Source: CAYXXZ01 sp964469165 | GTDB lineage: Bacteria; Pseudomonadota; Gammaproteobacteria; Pseudomonadales; Porticoccaceae | DNA: 15,547 bases | Direction of reading: 5' to 3' | NCBI GenBank assembly: GCA_964469165.1 | Contig: CAYXXZ010000074.1 | Location: 1 to 15,547 of the forward strand | Shown: piece by piece, positions 1 through 6,568 of the stretch | How positions within the stretch are numbered: the first letter of the stretch is position 1 | Layout: the number at the start of each line of letters is the position of its first letter | Made by a program: the position numbers and the translations under genes | The notes under the pieces: model-generated | Databases searched by the model: none | Told to the model about the DNA's origin: nothing | The model's input: the letters and a program-made list of their open reading frames with translations, nothing else

Positions 1-248
1 AACAGATGAAGATGTTTCTCACCCGTATCGGCTTCGGCTCCACCGCGGTGATCACCGGCGACATGTCACAGATCGACCTGCCACGCGGCATCAACTCCGG
101 CCTGGTGCACGTCTGCGAGGTGCTCAAGGACGTGCCGGGCATCAGCTTCACCTTCTTCCAGTCCCGTGACGTGGTGCGCCACCCCCTTGTACAACAGATC
201 GTGGATGCCTACGATCTCCACGAAAACAAAAACGGCCAACCGCGCTGA
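1..248 (+). CDS. ybeZ: PhoH-like ATPase, C-terminal fragment (5' end outside window)
   Basis: This is the C-terminal end of a PhoH-family P-loop ATPase. The reading frame is already open at the first base of the window (codons in frame 3) and ends at TGA 246-248, so the Walker A region lies outside. Visible family features are the stretch FLTRIGFGSTAVITGDMSQIDLP, which carries the conserved 'TGD..QIDLP' motif, followed by the 'SGL..v..vL.....I.f..f...DVVRHPLVQ.IV.AYD' tail that closes PhoH/YbeZ proteins. The family is linked to RNA metabolism, and in gammaproteobacteria the gene is usually cotranscribed with ybeY, as here: the ybeY start follows the stop after one base. The internal ATG at base 6 is not the real start. 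The family and order are clear; the biochemical role is poorly defined. Confidence 0.93.
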   Translation, partial: QMKMFLTRIGFGSTAVITGDMSQIDLPRGINSGLVHVCEVLKDVPGISFTFFQSRDVVRHPLVQQIVDAYDLHENKNGQPR

Positions 249-249
249 C

Positions 250-741
250 ATGGCAATCATCGTAGACATCGAAAACACCTCGGAAAGCGACGAGGTTCCC
301 GCTCCGTCGCTCATGCGCCGCTGGATTTCAGCGGCGCTGACACCACACCTGCAGAACGCCGAACTCTGCGTGCGGATCGTCGACGACGAAGAAATGGCCG
401 ACCTCAACGGCCGTTTCCGCAACAAACCCTATGCCACCAACGTGCTGTCCTTTCCGGCCGAGCTGCCGGACGCAGTGGACATCCCCCTGCTCGGCGACAT
501 CGCCGTTTGCGCCCCGGTGGTCAACCGGGAAGCCGTCGAGCAGCACAAGACCGGCGAGGCCCACTGGGCACACATGCTGGTACACGGTTGCCTTCACCTG
601 CTGGGCTATGATCACCAGGACGACAGCGAAGCAGAGGAAATGGAAGCCCTCGAAACGGCGCTTCTCGGCGGCCTCGGCTTTGCCGATCCCTATCACAGCG
701 CCGACCCGGCGGCAGGATCCACCAGAGTAGAATTACAATGA
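250..741 (+). CDS. ybeY: Endoribonuclease YbeY (rRNA maturation factor)
   Basis: YbeY is a single-domain zinc-dependent endoribonuclease acting in 16S rRNA 3'-end maturation and 70S ribosome quality control in the cytoplasm. The diagnostic motif HGCLHLLGYDH lies at residues 112-122, with H112, H116 and H122 as the three zinc ligands; upstream are the family blocks 'NGRFRNKPYATNVLSFP' and 'LLGDIAVCAP'. From the ATG at 250 the protein is 163 residues, close to the usual 150-160. An upstream in-frame ATG at 166 would add 28 residues that overlap phoH and match nothing in the family, so 250 is preferred. That start lies one base after the phoH stop, and the gene ends in an ATGA overlap with the CorC gene, which suggests translational coupling. 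Confidence 0.96.
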   Translation: MAIIVDIENTSESDEVPAPSLMRRWISAALTPHLQNAELCVRIVDDEEMADLNGRFRNKPYATNVLSFPAELPDAVDIPLLGDIAVCAPVVNREAVEQHKTGEAHWAHMLVHGCLHLLGYDHQDDSEAEEMEALETALLGGLGFADPYHSADPAAGSTRVELQ

Positions 742-1568
742 GCGACGAAGAGCAAAGTCAGGATAAATCCTGGCTCAACCGTATTGCACAGGCGTTCTCC
801 TTCGAACCCAAAACGCAGGAGGACGTGGCCGAAGTACTGCGCACCGCCCACAGCAACAAGATTCTCGACAGCGAAGCCCTGGAGATCATGGAAGGCGCGC
901 TGCACGTGTCCGATCAGCAGGTGCGGGAAATCATGGTGCCCCGCTCCCAGATGGTGGTATTGTCCATGAACGCCCCCATCGAGGACATTCTCGCCACCGC
1001 CATCGACTCCAACCACTCCCGCTTCCCGGTGATCGGCGATTCCACTGACGACCTGCGCGGCATCCTGCTCGCCAAGGACCTGCTGCCGGTGGCCCTGCAC
1101 GGCAAGGAAAGCTTCTCCTTTCACGAGGTGTTGCGCCCCGCCACCATCATTCCCGAGAGCAAACGCGTCAATGTGCTGTTGCGGGAGTTTCGCGAACAGC
1201 GCTATCACATGGCAGTGGTGGTGGACGAGTACGGCAGCGTGTCGGGACTGGTCACCATCGAGGATGTGCTCGAAGAGATCGTCGGCGATATCGAGGACGA
1301 AACCGACGAGGCCGAAGAAGGCTTCATCCACCACCTCGAGGACGGCAGCCACCAGGTGGCCGCACTGACACCGATCGAGGATTTCAACGAAGTATTCGGC
1401 TCCAGTTTCAGTGAAGAAGAGTTCGACACCATCGGCGGTATCGTACTGCAGTCGTTTGGCCACTTTCCCAAGCCGGGGGATTGCATCGTCATCGAAAACT
1501 TCACTTTTTGCGTGCTCGAGGGCGACAGCCGCCAGATCCGCCAACTTTCCGTCACCCACCAGGAATAA
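738..1568 (+). CDS. ybeX: CorC/YbeX, CBS-pair protein (HlyC/CorC family)
   Basis: A 276-residue cytoplasmic protein of the HlyC/CorC family, historically tied to magnesium/cobalt efflux; in the ybeZYX-lnt operon it has also been linked to ribosome and magnesium homeostasis. The order is a short N-terminal helix region, a CBS pair (first repeat around VREIMVPRSQMVVL near residues 63-120; second around RYHMAVVVDEYGSVSGLVTIEDVLEEIVGDI near 154-185), an acidic linker and a C-terminal CorC_HlyC domain ('FNEVFGSSFSEEEFDTIGG'). It lacks the N-terminal membrane domain found in longer family members, as is normal for YbeX. The ATG overlaps the ybeY stop by four bases (738-741), and lnt begins 5 bases after its own stop. 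Confidence 0.95.
   Translation: MSDEEQSQDKSWLNRIAQAFSFEPKTQEDVAEVLRTAHSNKILDSEALEIMEGALHVSDQQVREIMVPRSQMVVLSMNAPIEDILATAIDSNHSRFPVIGDSTDDLRGILLAKDLLPVALHGKESFSFHEVLRPATIIPESKRVNVLLREFREQRYHMAVVVDEYGSVSGLVTIEDVLEEIVGDIEDETDEAEEGFIHHLEDGSHQVAALTPIEDFNEVFGSSFSEEEFDTIGGIVLQSFGHFPKPGDCIVIENFTFCVLEGDSRQIRQLSVTHQE
1561..1564 (+). promoter_or_regulatory. Shine-Dalgarno AGGA deciding the lnt start
   Basis: AGGA at the very end of the CorC gene lies 9 bases before the GTG at 1574. The alternative ATG at 1586 has no comparable purine-rich sequence at that distance. This favours GTG 1574 as the lnt start. Confidence 0.55.
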
Positions 1569-1573
1569 TCCAC

Positions 1574-3067
1574 GTGCTGGACAGAATGCCCGTCGCCGCC
1601 AGGTATCTGGCGGCCCTGCTGTGCGGCGCGCTGCTGCCGCTCGGTCTCGCGCCGTTCGATTTGTGGCCGCTGGCCATTCTGTCCAGCGCCGCGCTGGCGC
1701 TGCTGCTGGTCGACCTGCCTCCCAGGGCAGTCTTCAAACACAGCTTCTTTTACGGCGTCGGCCTGTTCGCTGCCGGCGTGTCCTGGGTGTATGTCAGCAT
1801 TCGTGTACACGGTGGCGAGTCGCTGCCCATCGCCCTGTTCCTTACCAGCCTGTTCGTGGCGCTGCTGGCGCTGCTGTTCGCCCTGCCCTTTGCCCTTTTC
1901 GGTTGCCTGCGTCGCGGCGGGCGCACCCTGCAGTTACTGGCGTTCCCGGTGCTCTGGGTTCTGGTGGAGTGGCTCAGGGGCTGGATATTTACCGGTTTTC
2001 CCTGGCTATATCTGGGCAATGCTTTCGTCGATACCTGGCTGGCGGGCTGGGCGCCCATCGGCGGCGTCCTGCTGTTGAGTCTGCTCGGCGTATTCAGTGG
2101 CGTGGCGCTGGTCCTTGTCGGTTGCGCCGGAGCCGCCCGCCATCATCGTTTCATTCCGGTGGCCGTCGCCCTTGCGCTCTGGGTTGTGGCTGCGCCCTTG
2201 CAGCGCGTGCAGTGGACCACCCCCGTCGCACAGCCCTTGACCCTGGCCATGGTGCAACCCGCCCTGACTCCCAGCCAGAAATGGGGCCCGGATACGCTTT
2301 ACGACATCCTGGTGCAATTGCGCGAGCAAAGCGAGCCGCTGTGGGGCGTGGATCTGCTGATCTGGCCCGAGTCCGCCATTCCCACCCCGCCCCAGAACAT
2401 CGTACCCTTCATGGAGTTTCTGGAAGACACCGCCACGCACAGCGGCACCACCTTGATTACCGGCATCCCCCTGTATGAACAGGGGCGCTACTACAATTCC
2501 GTGATTCTGGTCGGCGAAGACGCGGGCAGCTACGCCAAGCGCCACCTGGTGCCCTTCGGCGAATATCTGCCCCTCGACAGTTTGCTGCGCGGCATCATCC
2601 AGTTTTTCGACCGCCCCATGTCGTCGTTCAGTCACGGGCCGGACGAGCAGCCGCTATTGAACGTGAAAGGTACGCCCACCGCCGCCGCGATCTGCTACGA
2701 GATCGTCTATCAGGATCTGGTGGCGGGTTCGAGCGCGGATGCCGGGATGATTCTCACCCTCAGCAACGACGTCTGGTTCGGTGACACCATCGCCCCCCAT
2801 CAACATTTGCAGATGGCGCGCCTGAGAGCCATCGAAAACGCGAAGCCGGTGATACGCGGCACCAACGACGGTATCTCGGCGATCATCGGCCCCAAGGGCG
2901 AGATCGAAATGACAATGCCGCAGTTCACCGCCGCTGCCATGAAGGGGACAGTGACCGCTCACGAGGGCCACACACCTTTCAACCACTTCGGCTCCCGGCC
3001 GGTAGTGATCTTCTGCCTGCTGATATTCGCACTGGCCTTGGCAAGCACGCAGCGCAGAAAAGCCTGA
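1574..3067 (+). CDS. lnt: Apolipoprotein N-acyltransferase Lnt
   Basis: Lnt adds the third acyl chain to the N-terminal cysteine of lipoproteins, using phospholipid as donor, at the periplasmic face of the inner membrane. The first ~210 residues are strongly hydrophobic with several membrane segments. They are followed by a nitrilase-like domain with the expected Glu-Lys-Cys triad: E266 in LIWPESAIP, K322 in YAKRHLVPFGEYLP and C374 in AAICYEIVYQD. A final hydrophobic segment lies near the C-terminus. The GTG start gives 497 residues, near the usual 500-520; ATG 1586 (493 residues) is a possible alternative. The long open frame upstream to 1481 overlaps the CorC gene and is not family-like. 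Its place after ybeX is the standard gammaproteobacterial arrangement. Confidence 0.96.
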   Translation: MLDRMPVAARYLAALLCGALLPLGLAPFDLWPLAILSSAALALLLVDLPPRAVFKHSFFYGVGLFAAGVSWVYVSIRVHGGESLPIALFLTSLFVALLALLFALPFALFGCLRRGGRTLQLLAFPVLWVLVEWLRGWIFTGFPWLYLGNAFVDTWLAGWAPIGGVLLLSLLGVFSGVALVLVGCAGAARHHRFIPVAVALALWVVAAPLQRVQWTTPVAQPLTLAMVQPALTPSQKWGPDTLYDILVQLREQSEPLWGVDLLIWPESAIPTPPQNIVPFMEFLEDTATHSGTTLITGIPLYEQGRYYNSVILVGEDAGSYAKRHLVPFGEYLPLDSLLRGIIQFFDRPMSSFSHGPDEQPLLNVKGTPTAAAICYEIVYQDLVAGSSADAGMILTLSNDVWFGDTIAPHQHLQMARLRAIENAKPVIRGTNDGISAIIGPKGEIEMTMPQFTAAAMKGTVTAHEGHTPFNHFGSRPVVIFCLLIFALALASTQRRKA

Positions 3068-3078
3068 GCGCCCTCGGC

Positions 3079-4032
3079 CTACGGCTCTCCGCAGTCACGC
3101 GGGCCGTCGCGGCAGGGTTCCTCCCCCTGTTCGATCTCTATAGTGGTGTGGGCAAGTCCGTAACCTTCAAGTGCAGCGGCAATCGCCGCTTTCAGCTGTT
3201 GATGCTCGGCGGTGGCGAGCGGCGACGGCGACACCACATGGGCGGTGAGCACATGGTGTTCGCCGTCCAGCGACCAGAGGTGCAGGTGGTGCACATCCGC
3301 CACGCCATCGACAGCCATCAGGGACGCATGAACATCGTCGCGCAGGTTTTTGTCGGGTACCGCCTGAAAGAACAGTTTTCCCGTCAGCCACAGATTGCGG
3401 AACACGTTGACCAGAATGAACAGCGTGAAGGCTATCGACAGCAAGGGGTCGAGTATCGGCAGCTCCACCACCAGCAACACCAGTGACAGAATGAGAATCG
3501 CCACCCAACCGAGCACATCCTCCAGCAGATGCCAGTTCAATACCCGCTCGTTCAAGGTCGTACCTTTGCTCAAGCGATAGGCCGCGTAGCCGTTGACGGC
3601 AACGCCGAAAAGCGCCAGCACCAGCATGCCCTCGGTGGCTGGCATCACCGGATCTGCCAAGCGCGGCAAGGCATGGCCGATCACCCAGGCAGAGCCGAGC
3701 AGCAGCACCATTCCGTTGACGAACGCGCCGAACAGCGACAGGCGCCTGTAGCCGTAGGTGAACTCGTCGTTGGGCGCGCCCCTGCCCCAGCGCTGCAACA
3801 GCCATGCACTGCCAATGGCCAGGGTATCGCCCAGGTCATGCACCGCGTCCGCCATGATCGCCGTGCTGTTGGTGAGCCAGCCGCCGACGAACTCGATCAG
3901 GGTAAAGCCGGCGTTGAGGAAAAATGCCAGCCCGATACGCCGCGAGCTGGCGTCGTCGCCGTGCCCGTGGTGATGATGATGGTGATGGCTGTTGTGATGT
4001 GACGGTGAATGCACTGCCTTCGACTCCCTCAT
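3079..4032 (-). CDS. Cation diffusion facilitator (zinc-type CDF efflux protein)
   Basis: An inner-membrane metal/proton antiporter of the CDF family, likely exporting Zn2+ from the cytoplasm. After a His-rich N-terminus (H8 to H24, including seven consecutive His) come six membrane segments. The two metal-site motifs are H65-x3-D69 in TM2 (within MADAVHDLGD) and H168-x3-D172 in TM5 (HLLEDVLGW); the His/Asp pair in both helices is typical of zinc-selective CzcD/ZitB-type members. A cytoplasmic C-terminal metal-sensing domain follows (around DGVADVHHLHLWSLDGEHH), then a short tail with two Cys. The ATG at 4032 is chosen because AAGGA precedes it by 9 bases; an in-frame ATG at 4077 lacks a ribosome site. 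The gene is convergent with lnt, 11 bases away, and divergent from the cyclase gene. Exact metal specificity is inferred. Confidence 0.92.
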   Translation of the reverse strand: MRESKAVHSPSHHNSHHHHHHHGHGDDASSRRIGLAFFLNAGFTLIEFVGGWLTNSTAIMADAVHDLGDTLAIGSAWLLQRWGRGAPNDEFTYGYRRLSLFGAFVNGMVLLLGSAWVIGHALPRLADPVMPATEGMLVLALFGVAVNGYAAYRLSKGTTLNERVLNWHLLEDVLGWVAILILSLVLLVVELPILDPLLSIAFTLFILVNVFRNLWLTGKLFFQAVPDKNLRDDVHASLMAVDGVADVHHLHLWSLDGEHHVLTAHVVSPSPLATAEHQQLKAAIAAALEGYGLAHTTIEIEQGEEPCRDGPRDCGEP

Positions 4033-4120
4033 ACGGTGCGGTCCTTTTGCATGTACACTTGACGCGGCCCGGCACACGCAAACGTAAATTCACCACAATA
4101 ATGTCGCGGAGATCGTCCCC
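4033..4120. promoter_or_regulatory. Divergent intergenic region between CDF and cyclase genes
   Basis: These 88 bases must carry the promoters of both divergent genes. On the + strand TTGACG at 4059-4064 resembles a -35 box. The best -10 candidates (CGTAAA 4083-4088, TAAATT 4085-4090) are poor or too far, so the + promoter is only tentative. GGAG at 4108-4111, nine bases before ATG 4121, is a good ribosome site for the cyclase gene. I saw no clear inverted repeat of the MerR or ArsR type that would point to metal regulation. Confidence 0.35.
4042..4046 (-). promoter_or_regulatory. Shine-Dalgarno AAGGA for the CDF gene
   Basis: On the minus strand, AAGGA lies 9 bases before ATG 4032. It supports this start over the upstream ATG at 4077, which would add 15 residues before the His-rich region. 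Confidence 0.6.
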
Positions 4121-5107
4121 ATGCGCAAGTCCATCAACCAGCGTCTGATCCTGATTGGTATCGCCCTCGCCTTCAGTGGCGCTGGCACACAGGCCGACAG
4201 CCATGTCAGCCAGGAAACATTCAATACCTGGATGAAAGAAATTTCCAACTGGCAGCGCTGGGGCGCGGACGATGAACTGGGTACACTCAATCTGATCACG
4301 CCGGCGAAGCGCACGGCGGCAGCACAGCTGGTTCACGACGGTCTGAGTATTTCACTGTCATTACCCCTGAATACCGAAGGTGGCGAATACAACCCGCACC
4401 CCTTCGAACATCGGCTTTCAGTCGAGAATTTCGGCCCCCAGAGCGGCGCCATCGACCGCTACTGCATCGCCTATCATGGCGCCGCCCACTCCCATCTCGA
4501 TGCTCTGTCCCATGTGATGCATGAAGGCACGCTCTACAACGGCGTATCGGCGCAGGTGCTCAAGCCCGGCGGGGCCGAGAAACTGGGCGTTGACAACATG
4601 AAAGCGGGTATTTTCAGCCGCGGTGTTCTTGTCGACATGGCCTGGCACAAGGGCGTGGACTATCTTGAACCCGGCACCCCCATCACCATCGCCGACCTGG
4701 AAGACTGGGAAGCGAAAACCGACGTAACGCTGGAAAGCGGCGACGTTTTATTGCTGCGCACCGGGCGCTGGCAACGACAGCGTGTGAAAGGCCCGATCAA
4801 CATGATGAAGGATGGCGCAGCGGGTTTTCATGCCTCGGTGGCAAAATGGCTCAAGGCGCGCGACGTTGCCGTATTGGGCTCGGACAGCGGCGCCGACCTG
4901 ATCCCCTCTGGAGTGGAAGCCAAGCCCCTGCCACTTCATGAACTGGTGCTTGTCGGCCTGGGTATGCCCATGCTGGACAACCTGGATCTTGAAACCCTCA
5001 GCCAGGAAGCTCAAGCGCGGGAGCGCTGGACCTTCCTGTTCATCGCCGCACCGTTGCGGGTGGAAGGAGGCACGGGTTCGCCTGTGAATCCGTTGGCGGT
5101 GTTTTGA
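4121..5107 (+). CDS. Exported cyclase-family (kynurenine formamidase-like) metal-dependent hydrolase
   Basis: A 328-residue member of the putative cyclase / kynurenine formamidase superfamily, metal-dependent hydrolases acting on amide or cyclic substrates. The N-terminus is a Sec signal peptide (basic MRKSINQR, hydrophobic core, likely cleavage after GAGTQA near residue 26), so the enzyme should act in the periplasm or outside. The family segment 'WGADDELGTLNLITP' lies near residues 47-61 and the metal-binding segment HGAAHSHLDALSH at 119-131. There H125, D127 and H131 match the H-x-D-x3-H core, while the usual HxGTH lead is altered. 'LLLRTGRW' and 'VAVLGSDSGAD' are further family blocks. 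GGAG sits 9 bases before the ATG. The gene stands alone, divergent from the CDF gene and convergent with the protease operon. The substrate is unknown. Confidence 0.85.
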   Translation: MRKSINQRLILIGIALAFSGAGTQADSHVSQETFNTWMKEISNWQRWGADDELGTLNLITPAKRTAAAQLVHDGLSISLSLPLNTEGGEYNPHPFEHRLSVENFGPQSGAIDRYCIAYHGAAHSHLDALSHVMHEGTLYNGVSAQVLKPGGAEKLGVDNMKAGIFSRGVLVDMAWHKGVDYLEPGTPITIADLEDWEAKTDVTLESGDVLLLRTGRWQRQRVKGPINMMKDGAAGFHASVAKWLKARDVAVLGSDSGADLIPSGVEAKPLPLHELVLVGLGMPMLDNLDLETLSQEAQARERWTFLFIAAPLRVEGGTGSPVNPLAVF

Positions 5108-5173
5108 CGTTCACAGGATCAGCATGACCCACCCTGATAACTGTAAACTGACACCCGATAACCTTCCAACCAA

Positions 5174-6568
5174 TCACCCCAGTTGCAACCTGAAGCGCGC
5201 CTCCCGGAATGAACCATCTTCGTGATGTACGACCAAGCGAAGGATCCATACCGTTGAACCTGCAAATTCAGCGGCGGGAATGACGCCCACGACATCGCCG
5301 ACAACAGTTGCTGAAAGCGGTTGCGAGCCTTTCTTAAAAGTGATTGGTTTCTCTCCAGCCCCCAGTTCCACCACAATGCTCTTGAGCTGATTGGCGTTGG
5401 CTGCACCTATCACCTTGACCTGCGGTCGACCCTCTGCGTCCTGCTCTACTTCGACTCCCGTAATGCTCGCTTCGATGAAATAAGCCGGATCTGCCGACAA
5501 AGCTGCGTTCGCATCCACCAGCCCCCAGCCGCTAAGATTGTCTCTGCCAGGAGTTTCGACGTCTTTTGCTGAGCTCAACAACATCCTTTTCACTTCCAGC
5601 GCGCTCAGGCTGGGATTCTCGGAAAGAAGTAGAGAGGCGATGCCGGTAACGATGGGTGCTGAAAAACTGGTTCCCCCCGCCATGTAGTAGCGCTTGTCTT
5701 CACCGATGAAAGCACTGCCCGGCTGGTAGGGTGCGTCTGGGATGTCCCTGAGGGTATCCGTATAACGCGCTCTCAACGAGACGATGTCGATACCCGGCGA
5801 GATGAGGTCGATCTCCTGCCCATAGTTGGAGAATGCCACCCGTTTTCCCTCCCGGTCACTGGCCCCGACGGTAATGACCTCCGGCAGTGCAGCGATGCCA
5901 AAATCGGCGAGTTCTCTACCTTCATTGCCAGCGGCGATAACGATCAGTGCACCCTTGGCACTGGCATAAGCGACGGCTTTCTTCTGGACCGTAGTCAAAC
6001 CCTCACCACCCACCGATACATTGATTATTCTGGCACCGTTGTCAGCAGCGTAAGTTATCGCTTCGGCCACATAGGAGGCGCGTGTATGACCAAAACTGTT
6101 GAGCGCCTTGAGTACCATGATCCGGGCATGGGGATTGATGCCGACAATGCCTTCACCATTCCATGTGCCTGCGATGATTCCTGTTACGAAGGTACCATGG
6201 CCGTCGTGATCCCAGGGCTTGCCATCGCCGCCAATAAAATTGTAGCCAATGACATCGTCTACATAGCCATTACCGTCATCATCGATATCATTATCAGGAA
6301 TTTCACCGCGGTTGCGCCACAAGTTGTTCCAATCGAAATCCAGATGATTCCAGTCGAGCCCTGAATCGACGACCGCGACGATGACCTCTTCTCCTCGGGT
6401 TACTTTTCGCCAAGCACTATCACGTCCGCCGCTGAGGCCAACGGCGCTGAGGTACCACTGACTTTCACCGCCGCTCTTACTGAACAGCACATCCCGAGGA
6501 GGCTCCAACGCGGGTGCTGCTGTCGATAGACACGAGAGCAGCACTGTAACGTAGCTACGGATTATCAT
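5174..6568 (-). CDS. Exported subtilisin-like serine protease (S8 family)
   Basis: A 464-residue secreted subtilase. A signal peptide (residues 1 to about 20, ending STAAPA) is followed by a short 'QWYLSAVGL...AWRKVTRG' lead and the S8 catalytic domain. The triad is D68 in VAVVDSGLDWNH, H124 in DGHGTFVTGIIAG and S301 in GGTSFSAP, with oxyanion N215 in AAGNEG. The Asp-rich loop at 92-105 (DNDIDDDGNGYVDD) is a probable calcium site common in this subgroup. The last ~100 residues form a separate, probably beta-rich domain without a recognised motif. No inhibitor_I9-type propeptide is visible between signal and catalytic domain. The start overlaps the 3' end of the metalloprotease gene by 14 bases and has only a weak ribosome site, so translation is probably coupled. 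The natural substrate is unknown. Confidence 0.93.
   Translation of the reverse strand: MIIRSYVTVLLSCLSTAAPALEPPRDVLFSKSGGESQWYLSAVGLSGGRDSAWRKVTRGEEVIVAVVDSGLDWNHLDFDWNNLWRNRGEIPDNDIDDDGNGYVDDVIGYNFIGGDGKPWDHDGHGTFVTGIIAGTWNGEGIVGINPHARIMVLKALNSFGHTRASYVAEAITYAADNGARIINVSVGGEGLTTVQKKAVAYASAKGALIVIAAGNEGRELADFGIAALPEVITVGASDREGKRVAFSNYGQEIDLISPGIDIVSLRARYTDTLRDIPDAPYQPGSAFIGEDKRYYMAGGTSFSAPIVTGIASLLLSENPSLSALEVKRMLLSSAKDVETPGRDNLSGWGLVDANAALSADPAYFIEASITGVEVEQDAEGRPQVKVIGAANANQLKSIVVELGAGEKPITFKKGSQPLSATVVGDVVGVIPAAEFAGSTVWILRLVVHHEDGSFREARFRLQLG

Noticed and set aside
5109..5116. GTTCACAG after the cyclase stop, matching the unit of the terminal heptamer array
   Set aside because: A single 8-base copy is expected by chance and is not repeated.
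5108..5173. Bidirectional terminator between the convergent cyclase and subtilase genes
   Set aside because: Only a 5-base stem (ATCAG/CTGAT) is visible and there is no T-rich tail on either strand.
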